NCBI GenBank assembly: GCA_036498945.1
Contig: DASYEQ010000051.1
Location: forward strand, 1 to 64,000
DNA length: 64,000 nt
Reading direction: 5' to 3'
Source of the DNA: JAQGMJ01 sp036498945
Lineage (GTDB): Bacteria; Pseudomonadota; Gammaproteobacteria; Burkholderiales; JAEUOS01
Each line of letters opens with the position of its first letter. The stretch's first letter is position 1. Under the pieces are notes generated by a model. The model saw nothing but the letters and a program-made list of their open reading frames with translations. It did no database searches and had not been told where the DNA came from. Positions 26,284-34,055 of the stretch are shown one piece after another. Made by a program: the position numbers and the translations under genes.

Positions 26284-27213
26284 ATGAGCAATCAACACAA
26301 GATCGGCTGGATCGGCCTGGGCCGCATGGGCGAGCCCATGTCCAAGCGTCTTCTCAACAACAAGTGCGACCTCTCGGTGTGGAACCGGACGAAAGAGAAG
26401 GCCAAGCCGCTGACCGACGCCGGCGCCAAGCTGGCCGACAATAAGGCCGATCTCGCGACTTGCGACATCGTCTTCACCATGGTCTCGACCACGGCGGATC
26501 TGAAGGAAGTGCTGTTCTCCGCCGACGGCCTGCTCTCGAAGTCGGCCAAGCCGAAGATGGTGGTGGATTGCTCCTCGATTTCGCAGGAAGGCTCGGCCGA
26601 AGTGCGCGCCGAGATGGACAAGCGCGGCATCGCCTACCTGTGCGCGCCGGTCTCCGGCAATGGCAAGGTGGCAAAGGCCGGCAAGCTCTCGGTGGTCGCT
26701 TCCGGCCCGCGCGCTTCCTATGACATTGCCAAGCCTTACCTCGCCATGCTCGGGCGCGGCGAGACCTGGGTGGGCGAGGGCGAACTGGCGCGCGTGTGGA
26801 AGATCGCGCACAACACCATGTTCGGCGTGATCATCCAGTCGCTGTGCGAAATCACCGTGCTGGCGGAAAAGGCCGGTATTCCGCGCCATGTGTTCCTGGA
26901 ATCGATCAACAACTCGGTGCTGGGCTCGATGTACACCCGCTACAAGACCCCGACCATGGTCAATATGAGCTTCGAGAAGGTCACCTTCACGCCCAAGCTG
27001 CTGTTGAAGGACATGGACCTGGGCATGAACGCGGCCAAGATCAACGGCGTGGCCATGCCGGCCGCCGCCGCCACCCGCGAATCGATCGCCGGCCTGGTGG
27101 GGCGCGGCTACGACAACGTCGACTTTTCCATCCTGCTGCAGGAAATCGCCCGCAACGCCGGGCTGGAAATCAAGCCGGAGAACGTGGAAGTCAGCGACGG
27201 GCTGGAGTCCTGA
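26284..27213 (+). CDS. 3-hydroxyisobutyrate-dehydrogenase-like NAD(P)-dependent oxidoreductase
   Basis: This 309-residue beta-hydroxyacid dehydrogenase has an N-terminal Rossmann fold (GWIGLGRMGEPMSKRLL, residues 8-24), the substrate loop APVSGNG (121-127) and the catalytic Lys173 with Asn177 in WKIAHNTMF. The family oxidises small beta-hydroxy acids or reduces semialdehydes. It lies within the hydroxyquinol operon, between the CoA-transferase and the dioxygenase, spaced 72 and 53 bp. The standard pathway has no step for such an enzyme. It may serve an unlisted branch or reverse reduction of a keto acid (inference). Confidence 0.88.
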   Translation: MSNQHKIGWIGLGRMGEPMSKRLLNNKCDLSVWNRTKEKAKPLTDAGAKLADNKADLATCDIVFTMVSTTADLKEVLFSADGLLSKSAKPKMVVDCSSISQEGSAEVRAEMDKRGIAYLCAPVSGNGKVAKAGKLSVVASGPRASYDIAKPYLAMLGRGETWVGEGELARVWKIAHNTMFGVIIQSLCEITVLAEKAGIPRHVFLESINNSVLGSMYTRYKTPTMVNMSFEKVTFTPKLLLKDMDLGMNAAKINGVAMPAAAATRESIAGLVGRGYDNVDFSILLQEIARNAGLEIKPENVEVSDGLES

Positions 27214-27266
27214 GCGTTCCATCACCATCTTTCTCGTCGGACCGGACCTATTAGGAGACTGACTCA

Positions 27267-28145
27267 ATGCGTAACCTCAATGAACACAACATCACCGACG
27301 CGGTGGTGGCCCGCTTCGCCGACACCCCCGACCCGCGGGTCAGGGAAATCATCACCAGCCTGGTGCGCCACCTGCACGCCTTCGCCCGCGAGACCAAGTT
27401 GACCGAAGCCGAGTGGATGGAAGGCATCAAGTTCCTCACCGCTACGGGCCAAAAGTGCGACGACGTGCGCCAGGAGTTCATTCTCTTGTCCGACACCATC
27501 GGCCTGTCGCAACTGGTGGTGGCGCAGAACCACAGCCGGCCGGAGGACGCCACCGAGCAGACCGTGTTCGGCCCCTTCCACATCGAAAACCCGCCGAAAA
27601 AGAAGGATGGCGAGGACATCGCCATGGGCGCCCCGGGCGAGCCATGCCTCTGCGTCACGCAAGTGGTCGACCAGGCCGGCAAGCCGGTGCCGGGCGTGCA
27701 GGTCGACGTCTGGCAGGCCGACGCCGAGGGCTTTTACGACGTTCAGGACCCGACCTGGAACCGCGACAAGATGCGCCTGCGCGCGGTGTTCAACGCGGAT
27801 AAGAACGGCGAACTCAAATTCTGGACCATCAAGCCGGCGGCCTACCCGATCCCGACCGATGGCCCGGTGGGCGCCATGCTGACCCTGACCAAGCGCCACC
27901 CGATGCGCCCTGGCCACATTCACTTTGCGGTCCAGGAAAAGGGCTACGACCCGCTGATCACCCACGTGTTCATCGACAACGATCCCTACCTCGACTCGGA
28001 CGCGGTGTTCGGCGTGCGCTCCTCCTGCATCGGCAACTACGTGCGCCACGAGGCGGGTACCGCGCCGGACGGGTCGGTGCAAAAGCAGCCGTACTACACC
28101 CTCAATTACAAGTTCGTCCTGGCACCGGAAATCAAGCACGCCTGA
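27267..28145 (+). CDS. hydroxyquinol 1,2-dioxygenase
   Basis: This intradiol Fe(III) dioxygenase opens the ring of hydroxyquinol (benzene-1,2,4-triol) to maleylacetate. The 292-residue length, the N-terminal helical dimerisation domain and the ligands Tyr157, Tyr193, His217 and His219 (in GFYDVQ, YPIPTDGPVG and RPGHIHF) match hydroxyquinol dioxygenases more than catechol or protocatechuate enzymes. The neighbouring maleylacetate reductase supports this substrate. AGGAG lies 11 bp before ATG 27267. A strong terminator follows, closing the operon. Confidence 0.92.
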   Translation: MRNLNEHNITDAVVARFADTPDPRVREIITSLVRHLHAFARETKLTEAEWMEGIKFLTATGQKCDDVRQEFILLSDTIGLSQLVVAQNHSRPEDATEQTVFGPFHIENPPKKKDGEDIAMGAPGEPCLCVTQVVDQAGKPVPGVQVDVWQADAEGFYDVQDPTWNRDKMRLRAVFNADKNGELKFWTIKPAAYPIPTDGPVGAMLTLTKRHPMRPGHIHFAVQEKGYDPLITHVFIDNDPYLDSDAVFGVRSSCIGNYVRHEAGTAPDGSVQKQPYYTLNYKFVLAPEIKHA

Positions 28146-28161
28146 CGGAATTCAGACCTGG

Positions 28162-28197
28162 AGCCGGTAGAGGCGGGCAGCCTCTGCCGGCTTTTTT
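28162..28197 (+). terminator. terminator of the hydroxyquinol operon
   Basis: AGCCGG-T-AGAGGC pairs with GCCTCT-G-CCGGCT around a GGGCA loop, followed by six T residues, 17 bp after the dioxygenase stop. Confidence 0.9.
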
Positions 28198-28527
28198 ACG
28201 CCTCAAGCCAAATTATCGAAAGTACATTAGAAGAATTATATAAGTATATGTTATATTTGTAGTTTATTGCAAATGTTCTTAAGCTGAACCCTAATAAAAC
28301 CTGAGGTTTTTCGAATATTTGATCGGCGTCCAACCACGGTAAATCACGGTGTTTTTTACGATTTCTGCGGACCTCTTCATGCGGCGCTGGGGTAGTCTAG
28401 CCACCCCCGTCCGGCCCACCAACGGGCGCTCGATGCCCGACGCTCCATGTAGTAAAGATAGGCCGATTGCGGCCAAAGTAAAGCCTCCGGCCGCAACTCA
28501 ACCAAAAAGAGTTGAGCACCAACGCCG
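28198..28527. other. AT-rich intergenic stretch without a recognisable gene
   Basis: The first half, roughly 28200-28320, is strikingly AT-rich against the GC-rich surroundings and has many TATA-like runs. I see no convincing reading frame or RNA gene. Near the right end there is an inverted repeat, CTCAAC (28497-28502) and GTTGAG (28511-28516), which may help end the quinone oxidoreductase transcript on the minus strand; it has no T-tract. Confidence 0.5.
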
Positions 28528-29487
28528 CTAGGGCAGCAGGTACAGGCAGCCCGTCGTGGTCCCTTCTTCCAGGGCCTTTTGCGCCCCGCCCGCTTCGGTG
28601 AGCCGGTAGCCGCGCCCAAGCAGGGGCGCCAGGCCCGCGGCTGTGGCGGCCAGCACCTCCGGCGCCGCCGCCTCATAGGTGGCGCGCTCGTTCATATAGG
28701 CCATCACCGAAGGCCGGGTCAGGGTGGCGGCGCCCATGTCTTCGACCTTGAGCGGCGCAATCGGGCCGCCGGCCTGGCCGATGCTGGCGACCACGCCGAA
28801 CGGGCGTACGCTGGCGAAGTTCTTCGCCAGCGTGGCGCCGCCGATGCCATCAATGGCCAGGTCCACGCCGCGCCCGCCGGTGACTTCCTTCACGACGGCG
28901 GCGAAGTCTGCGTTGCGCCCGACCACCACGTGCCGCGCGCCGGCGGCGCGGGCGATCTGCGCCTTGGCTTCCGAGCCGACCGTGGCGATCACCGTAACGC
29001 CGCGCGCTCTCGCCCATTGGGTGAGCAACTGGCCCAGACCACCCGCGGCGGCGTGGATCAGCAGGGTGCTGCCGGCTGCCACTGGATAGACGCGGTTCAT
29101 CAGCATGTGCGCGGTGAGGCCGCGCGCCAGCGCCGTCGCCGCCACCTCGTCGCGCATGCCCGCCGGCACCGCAACGGCACGCCAGGCTGGCAGTAGGCGC
29201 TCGGTTGCGTAGGCGCCGATTGCGCCGGCATAAGCCACCCGGTCGCCAGGCTTTACGTTCGTCACGCCGGCGCCTGCGGCGACCACCACGCCCACCCCTT
29301 CGACGCCGGGCACGCGCGCCGGCGGCATCGCATACAGGCCGGTGCGGTGATAGATGTCGACGAAGTTGACGCCGATGGCGCTCTGGCGCAGGGCGATTTC
29401 GCCCGGGCCGGGGGCGGGCAGGGTGAATTCGACGGCTTCAAGCTGCTCGACGCCGCCAGGCTGGCGGATGCGCATTTGCAGGGACAT
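28528..29487 (-). CDS. quinone oxidoreductase (NADPH), zeta-crystallin type
   Basis: This 319-residue medium-chain reductase lacks catalytic zinc ligands. Family signs are the N-terminal IGVNFVDIYHRTGLY, PGVEGVGVV, the nucleotide loop HAAAGGLGQLL and GRGVDLAIDGIGG. It probably reduces quinones or enones with NADPH in the cytoplasm. It is divergent from a LysR-family regulator 95 bp away whose control region contains two inverted repeats, so it is the likely target gene. It is downstream of the hydroxyquinol genes but separated by a terminator and the AT-rich gap. Confidence 0.92.
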   Translation of the reverse strand: MSLQMRIRQPGGVEQLEAVEFTLPAPGPGEIALRQSAIGVNFVDIYHRTGLYAMPPARVPGVEGVGVVVAAGAGVTNVKPGDRVAYAGAIGAYATERLLPAWRAVAVPAGMRDEVAATALARGLTAHMLMNRVYPVAAGSTLLIHAAAGGLGQLLTQWARARGVTVIATVGSEAKAQIARAAGARHVVVGRNADFAAVVKEVTGGRGVDLAIDGIGGATLAKNFASVRPFGVVASIGQAGGPIAPLKVEDMGAATLTRPSVMAYMNERATYEAAAPEVLAATAAGLAPLLGRGYRLTEAGGAQKALEEGTTTGCLYLLP

Positions 29488-29527
29488 GATGTTCTCCTTG
29501 AATGGAATGGCGTCATCATCTGCTGGT

Positions 29528-29543
29528 TTTCATTTGGGTGAAA
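29528..29543. promoter_or_regulatory. TTTCA-N6-TGAAA inverted repeat in the divergent control region
   Basis: Perfect 5-bp arms lie midway between the quinone oxidoreductase and the LysR gene; this is a candidate LysR site. Confidence 0.4.
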
Positions 29544-29564
29544 TTCCCTATTGGTCCACCTGGG

Positions 29565-29582
29565 TTGTGCAAAAATGCACAA
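29565..29582. promoter_or_regulatory. TTGTGCA-N4-TGCACAA palindrome abutting the LysR start codon
   Basis: Seven-base arms separated by AAAA end at the base directly before ATG 29583. A protein bound here would block ribosome access or transcription of the regulator, consistent with autoregulation. The site leaves no room for a normal Shine-Dalgarno sequence. Confidence 0.6.
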
Positions 29583-30428
29583 ATGAACGACTGGGAAGAC
29601 CTGCGCCACTTCGCCGCCCTGGCGCGCGACAAATCGTTGTCGGCCGCCGCACGCCGCCTGGGCGTCGATCACGCAACAGTGGCGCGCCGCATTGCCGCGC
29701 TGGAGGCGTCGCTGCAACTCAAGCTGGTGGACCGGCGCCCGCGCGCCTATGTGCTGACGGCGGATGGCGAGCGCATCGCCACCCTGGCCGCGCGCATGGA
29801 GGAGGAGGCTTATGCGGTGGAGCGTGCCGCCGGCGCCAGCCGCGCCGGGCTTGCCGGCACGGTGACCATCAGCGCGCCGCCCGGGATCGCCAATACGCTG
29901 ATCGCGCCGCGCCTGGGCGAGCTGCTGCATCGTCATCCCGGCCTGGTGGTGCGCCTGATCGGGGAAAAGCGCAGCGCCTCGCTGTCGCGCCGCGAGGCCG
30001 ATGTAGCGGTGCGCCTGTCGCGGCCTGATGAGAACAGCCTGGTCGCGCGCAAGGTCGGCAGCATGGCCTTCGGCCTGTACGCCGCGCCGGAATACCTGGC
30101 GCAGCGCACGCCGGCGCAATACGGCTTCATCGCCTACGACGAGAGCATGAAGGATGCACCGCAGCAGTTGTGGCTCAAGGCCATTGCCGGCGCGCGGCCC
30201 ATCATCGCGCAGATCAACGACCTCGACGGCCAGCGCGCGGCGGCACGCGCCGGTGTCGGCGTGGCGGCGCTGCCGCTGCACATGGGCGAGGGAGATGCGC
30301 AATTGCGGCGCATCGAAGCGAAGGGCAAGCCGGTGGCGCGCGAGGTCTGGCTGGCGGTGCACCGCGACATGCGCCGTGCGCCGCCGGTGCGCGCGGCACT
30401 GGATTTTCTCGCTGCCTGTTTCGCATAG
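29583..30428 (+). CDS. LysR-family transcriptional regulator
   Basis: The 281-residue protein has an N-terminal LysR helix-turn-helix (LRHFAALARDKSLSAAARRLGVDHATVARRIAALE) and an effector domain including GTVTISAPPGIANTLIAPRL. ATG 29583 (MNDWEDLRHF) is the family start; the frame is open upstream but non-conserved. It has no visible Shine-Dalgarno motif because an inverted repeat occupies that position. It probably regulates the divergent quinone oxidoreductase and itself. Confidence 0.92.
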   Translation: MNDWEDLRHFAALARDKSLSAAARRLGVDHATVARRIAALEASLQLKLVDRRPRAYVLTADGERIATLAARMEEEAYAVERAAGASRAGLAGTVTISAPPGIANTLIAPRLGELLHRHPGLVVRLIGEKRSASLSRREADVAVRLSRPDENSLVARKVGSMAFGLYAAPEYLAQRTPAQYGFIAYDESMKDAPQQLWLKAIAGARPIIAQINDLDGQRAAARAGVGVAALPLHMGEGDAQLRRIEAKGKPVAREVWLAVHRDMRRAPPVRAALDFLAACFA

Positions 30429-30573
30429 GCGTGCGCCAGCCGAACGCCTGCGCCAGGCGTGGCCGATCCATCGCCGGCCTGCTAAGATGGCGAGGATTGG
30501 TTTTAACTAGTACTTAACTGGAACAAGCCAAGCCCTGATCCAAAAAATCCCTGATACGAACAAGGAAATTCGC

Positions 30574-31173
30574 ATGAGCTCCGTAATCTCCGATGCCGTC
30601 ATCGACCAGCTGTTCCGCACCGCCCGCACCCAGAACGGCTGGGCCAGCGAGCCGGTCACCGACGCGCAACTGAAGGCGCTGTACGACATCTACAAGATGG
30701 GCCCGACCTCCGGCAACAACCAGCCGGCGCGCGTGCAGTTCGTGCGCTCCGCCGAAGCCAAGGCGCGCCTGTTGCCGTGCATGAGCCCGGGCAACCAGGA
30801 AAAAACCAAGACCGCACCCGTCACCGCCATCATCGGCTACGACGTCGAGTTCTATCACCACCTGCCGCGCCTGTTTCCGCACAACCCGGCGATGAAGGAC
30901 AACTTCGCCGGCCCCGGCAAGGAAGCCGCCGCCCAGGCCGCGGCTTTCCGCAACGGCACCCTGCAAGGCGCCTACCTGATGATCGCCGCGCGCATGATCG
31001 GCCTGGACGTGGGCGGCATGTCCGGCTTCGACGCCGCCAAAGTGGATGCCGAGTTCTGGGCCGGCACCACGGTCAAGACCAACTTCATGGTCAACCTCGG
31101 CCATGGCGATCCGGCGGCGGTCAAGCAGCGTCTGCCGCGCTTCGACTTTGATGAAATCAACAGGATCATCTGA
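30574..31173 (+). CDS. nitroreductase-family protein (RutE/HadB-like, putative malonic semialdehyde reductase)
   Basis: This 199-residue flavoprotein of the nitroreductase fold has features of RutE-like enzymes: DQLFRTARTQNGWASEPV near the start, MGPTSGNNQPARVQFV for FMN binding, GAYLMIAARMIGLDVGGMSGFD and FMVNLGHGDPAAVKQRLPR. RutE reduces malonic semialdehyde in uracil breakdown. No other rut genes are seen, so substrate here is unproven. It stands alone with its own terminator; ATG 30574 follows a purine-rich AAGGAAA. Confidence 0.85.
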   Translation: MSSVISDAVIDQLFRTARTQNGWASEPVTDAQLKALYDIYKMGPTSGNNQPARVQFVRSAEAKARLLPCMSPGNQEKTKTAPVTAIIGYDVEFYHHLPRLFPHNPAMKDNFAGPGKEAAAQAAAFRNGTLQGAYLMIAARMIGLDVGGMSGFDAAKVDAEFWAGTTVKTNFMVNLGHGDPAAVKQRLPRFDFDEINRII

Positions 31174-31197
31174 AGCGGCAGCAGTCTGCTTATACAC

Positions 31198-31227
31198 AAA
31201 GCCCGGCCATGCCGGGCTTTTGTTTTG
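31198..31227 (+). terminator. terminator after the nitroreductase gene
   Basis: AAAGCCCGGC and GCCGGGCTTT form a perfect 10-bp stem with a three-base loop, followed by TGTTTTG. Confidence 0.85.
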
Positions 31228-31268
31228 ATATCGTTCGGCCACATTTATTTGCCGCCCCAGGACATGAC

Positions 31269-32438
31269 ATGAGAATCACCGCCATCCGCGAAATCGCGGT
31301 CCCGATCAATTCCACCATCCGCAACGCCGTCTTCGACTTCAGCGAAATGACGACTTCCATCGTCGCGGTGGTGACGGATGTGATCCGCGACGGCAAGCCG
31401 GTGGTGGGCTTTGCCTTCAACTCCACCGGGCGCTACGCCTGCGGCACGCAGATGCGCGAGCGCTTCATTCCGCGCATCCTGCGTGCCGATCCGCAGAGCC
31501 TGCTGGATGAAACGGGGCAGAACATCGATCCGGCGAAGATTCTTCCGCACGTGATGAAGGGCGAGAAGCCCGGCGGGCACTCGGAGCGCTCGGTGGGCAT
31601 CGGCACCATCGAAGTGGCGATCTGGGACGCGGTGGCGAAAATCGCCGGCAAGCCGCTGTACCAGGTGCTGGCGGAGCGCTTCAACGGCGGGAAGGTGCCG
31701 ACCGAGGTGCCGTGTTACGTCGGCGGCGGCTGGTACTTCCCCGGCCAGACGCACAAGGACCTGCAGGACGAGATGAAGCGCCACATGGATGCCGGCTACA
31801 CCAGGCTGAAAATGAAGGTGGGCGGCGCGCCGCTGGCGGAGGACTGCAAGCGCATCGAGGCGGTGCTGAAGGTGGTGGGCGAGGGCAGCAACATCGCGGT
31901 CGATGCCAACGGCAAGTTCGAGCGCGAAGAGGCGCTGGCGTATGCGAAGGCGCTGGCGCCGTATCGCCTGCGCTGGTTCGAGGAGCCTTGCGATCCGCTG
32001 GATTTCGAATTGCTGGCGGAAATCGCCTCGGTGTATGACGCGCCGCTGGCCTCGGGCGAGAATCTCTACTCGACCATGGACGTGCAGAACCTCGTCACCT
32101 TCGGCGGCCTGCGCAACGACCGCGATTTCGTCCAGGTCGATCCGCCGCAGGCGTATGGCTTCACCATGCTGTCGCGCACCCTCGACATGCTGGCCGCGCG
32201 CGGCTGGAAGGGCGAGCGTTTTTATCCGCACGGTGGCAACCAGATGACGCTCGCCGCGGTGGCGGGCTTTGGCCTCGGCGGCTGCGAGTCCTATCCCGGC
32301 GTGTTCGGCGTGTTCGGCGGCTTCGGCGACGATGCCAAGGTGGAGAACGGCAATCTCAAGCTGTCGCAGCGTCCGGGTATCGGCTTCGAGGCGCAGGGCG
32401 CGCTGTATCCGCTGATGAAAAAGCTCGCCGAGGGTTAA
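31269..32438 (+). CDS. enolase-superfamily dehydratase, D-tartrate dehydratase (TarD)-like
   Basis: The 389-residue protein is a mandelate-racemase-subgroup enolase-superfamily enzyme. It has the K-x-K motif (Lys181, Lys183 in RLKMKVGG), metal ligands Asp212, Glu238 and Glu264 (VDANGKF, WFEEP, ASGENL) and the base His321 in YPHGGNQ. The spacing and phrases such as GGHSERSVGIGTIEVAIWDAVAKIAGKPL match D-tartrate dehydratase of Bradyrhizobium as I recall it. The product would be oxaloacetate. Galactarate or another diacid sugar remains possible. ATG 31269 is chosen as the conserved N-terminus. No RBS stands out. Confidence 0.85.
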   Translation: MRITAIREIAVPINSTIRNAVFDFSEMTTSIVAVVTDVIRDGKPVVGFAFNSTGRYACGTQMRERFIPRILRADPQSLLDETGQNIDPAKILPHVMKGEKPGGHSERSVGIGTIEVAIWDAVAKIAGKPLYQVLAERFNGGKVPTEVPCYVGGGWYFPGQTHKDLQDEMKRHMDAGYTRLKMKVGGAPLAEDCKRIEAVLKVVGEGSNIAVDANGKFEREEALAYAKALAPYRLRWFEEPCDPLDFELLAEIASVYDAPLASGENLYSTMDVQNLVTFGGLRNDRDFVQVDPPQAYGFTMLSRTLDMLAARGWKGERFYPHGGNQMTLAAVAGFGLGGCESYPGVFGVFGGFGDDAKVENGNLKLSQRPGIGFEAQGALYPLMKKLAEG

Positions 32439-32467
32439 CCCGCAGACTTGTCTTGCGCGTGGTGATG

Positions 32468-32493
32468 GCGTAAGTGAGCGTGTTCACTTACGC
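32468..32493. promoter_or_regulatory. 10-bp perfect inverted repeat downstream of the dehydratase
   Basis: GCGTAAGTGA and TCACTTACGC flank a six-base loop, 30 bp after the dehydratase stop. No T-tract follows, so it is either a poor terminator or a protein-binding site for the downstream receptor gene. Confidence 0.5.
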
Positions 32494-32560
32494 GGGTAGC
32501 GTTAACAGCGTTGCGTTGCCCGCTCCACCTATCGCGGCAATAAGCGATAACTCTTTCCGC

Positions 32561-32580
32561 TTGCGCGCGCTGTCCGTACA
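32561..32580 (+). promoter_or_regulatory. weak TGTCCGGACA-type site upstream of the ABC receptor gene
   Basis: TGTCCGTACA (32571-32580) differs by one base from the perfect palindrome found at 36271 and 39167. TTGCGC begins 10 bp upstream of it, the same spacing as the TTGACG box at 36261. The remaining sequence between 32494 and 32742 shows no gene. Confidence 0.35.
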
Positions 32581-32742
32581 ATCAGCCCGACCTCGTGGCG
32601 ATGCGCTTGGCCAGGCGTACGATTGCGGGGCGGTTGCTCAGGGGAAGCCGTGCAAGCGGCAGCCCGCCGGATGGGGACGGTCCGTCCGCAGGGTTCGGGT
32701 CACGGCCCGACAATAACGGTAGACAAATCGGAGACAAGATAT

Positions 32743-33990
32743 ATGAGCATGAATCGCAGGCAGTTCGTAGGCGGCGCCGTCGCTGCGGGCGCGACACTTG
32801 GGTTTCCCGCCATCGTCAATGCGCAGGCCAACGGGCCGATCCGCATCGGCCTTTTGACCGTCAAGACCGGACCGCTTGCTTCCGGCGGCCTGGACATGGA
32901 CCGGGCGCTGGTCATGTACCTGAAGAGCGTCGACAACACCATTGCCGGGCGCAAGGTGGAGATGATCTCGGCCGATACCGCGGCCAACCCCACCACCGCG
33001 CGCACCAAGGCGCAGGAACTGGTGGAAAAGAACAAGGTGCACATCCTGATGGGCCCGCTGGCCGCCTTCGAGGCGCTGGCGATCGATGATTACATCCGCG
33101 CGCAAAAGATTCCCATCATGTCGGTGGCCGCGGCCGAAGACATGACCCAGCGCAAGGCCAATCCGTGGATGGTGCGCGCTTCCGCCACCTCGGCGCAGAG
33201 TTCGCAGCCGATGGCCGACTACTGCTTCAAGACCCTGAAGTGGCGCCGTGCGATTGTCGCCGCTGACGATTTCGCCTATGGCCACGAGCAGACCGCCGGC
33301 TTCCAGCGCGTGTTCGAAGACCTCGGCGGCAAGGTGGTGCAGAAGGTGTTCCCGCCGCTGACGGTGCCGGATTACGGCTCCTACCTGGCGCAACTGAAGT
33401 CCAACGTCGACGGCTTGTTCTTCGGCTTCGCCGGTTCCAACGGCTTCCGCTTCCTGCGCCAGCTGAACGAGTACGGCCTGAAGGGCAAGTTCGGCATCGC
33501 CGCCGGCCATGCTTCGCTGGACGAGTCGGTTCTGCGCAACATGGGCGACGAGGCACTGGGGGTCTACACGGCCTGCCCGTATTCGGCCGAACTGGCCAAC
33601 CCGATCAACCAGCGCTTCGTGCCGGCCTTCCGCAAGGAATACAAGTACGACCCCGGCTTCTATGCCATGGCCACCTACGTCAACGGCGAGGTGTTCAAGG
33701 TCGCGGCCGAGGCGATCAAGGGCAAGGTGGAAGACCGCGTTGCGCTGGAAAAGGCGCTGCGCGCGACCAACACGCTGACCTTGCGCGGCCCGGTGAAGTT
33801 CGACGAATACGGCAACATCGTCGGCGACATGTACATCCGCGAAGTGGCGCGCAAGGAAGGTCACCTGGTCAACCGCGTGATCTACACCTACCCGAACGTG
33901 AGCCAGTTCTGGACCTATGATCCGAAGGCATTCCTGAAGAACCCGGTGTACTCGCGTGAGTGGCCGCCGGCGAAGAACCTGGAATCCTGA
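32743..33990 (+). CDS. branched-chain-amino-acid-type ABC transporter substrate-binding protein, Tat-type signal
   Basis: The 415-residue receptor belongs to the LivK-like periplasmic binding proteins. Family phrases are PIRIGLLTVKTGPLASGG, VHILMGPLAAFEALA, DDFAYGHEQTAGF and PVKFDEYGN. A twin-arginine signal (NRRQFVGG) precedes a hydrophobic core ending NAQA, so it may be exported folded. GGAGAC lies upstream of ATG 32743; a second ATG at 32749 is also possible. No permease or ATPase genes are adjacent. Such receptors often bind aromatic or organic acids rather than amino acids. Confidence 0.88.
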   Translation: MSMNRRQFVGGAVAAGATLGFPAIVNAQANGPIRIGLLTVKTGPLASGGLDMDRALVMYLKSVDNTIAGRKVEMISADTAANPTTARTKAQELVEKNKVHILMGPLAAFEALAIDDYIRAQKIPIMSVAAAEDMTQRKANPWMVRASATSAQSSQPMADYCFKTLKWRRAIVAADDFAYGHEQTAGFQRVFEDLGGKVVQKVFPPLTVPDYGSYLAQLKSNVDGLFFGFAGSNGFRFLRQLNEYGLKGKFGIAAGHASLDESVLRNMGDEALGVYTACPYSAELANPINQRFVPAFRKEYKYDPGFYAMATYVNGEVFKVAAEAIKGKVEDRVALEKALRATNTLTLRGPVKFDEYGNIVGDMYIREVARKEGHLVNRVIYTYPNVSQFWTYDPKAFLKNPVYSREWPPAKNLES

Positions 33991-34006
33991 TTCGTAACGC
34001 AACAAT

Positions 34007-34042
34007 ACGCCCGCGCCGGGAATGGCGCGGGCGTTTTTGTTT
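34007..34042 (+). terminator. terminator after the ABC receptor gene
   Basis: ACGCCCGCGCC and GGCGCGGGCGT form an 11-bp stem with a six-base loop, followed by a T-rich run. The next gene's RBS begins immediately afterwards, so read-through or a separate promoter is needed. Confidence 0.85.
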
Positions 34043-34055
34043 TGGGGGAAGAAAA

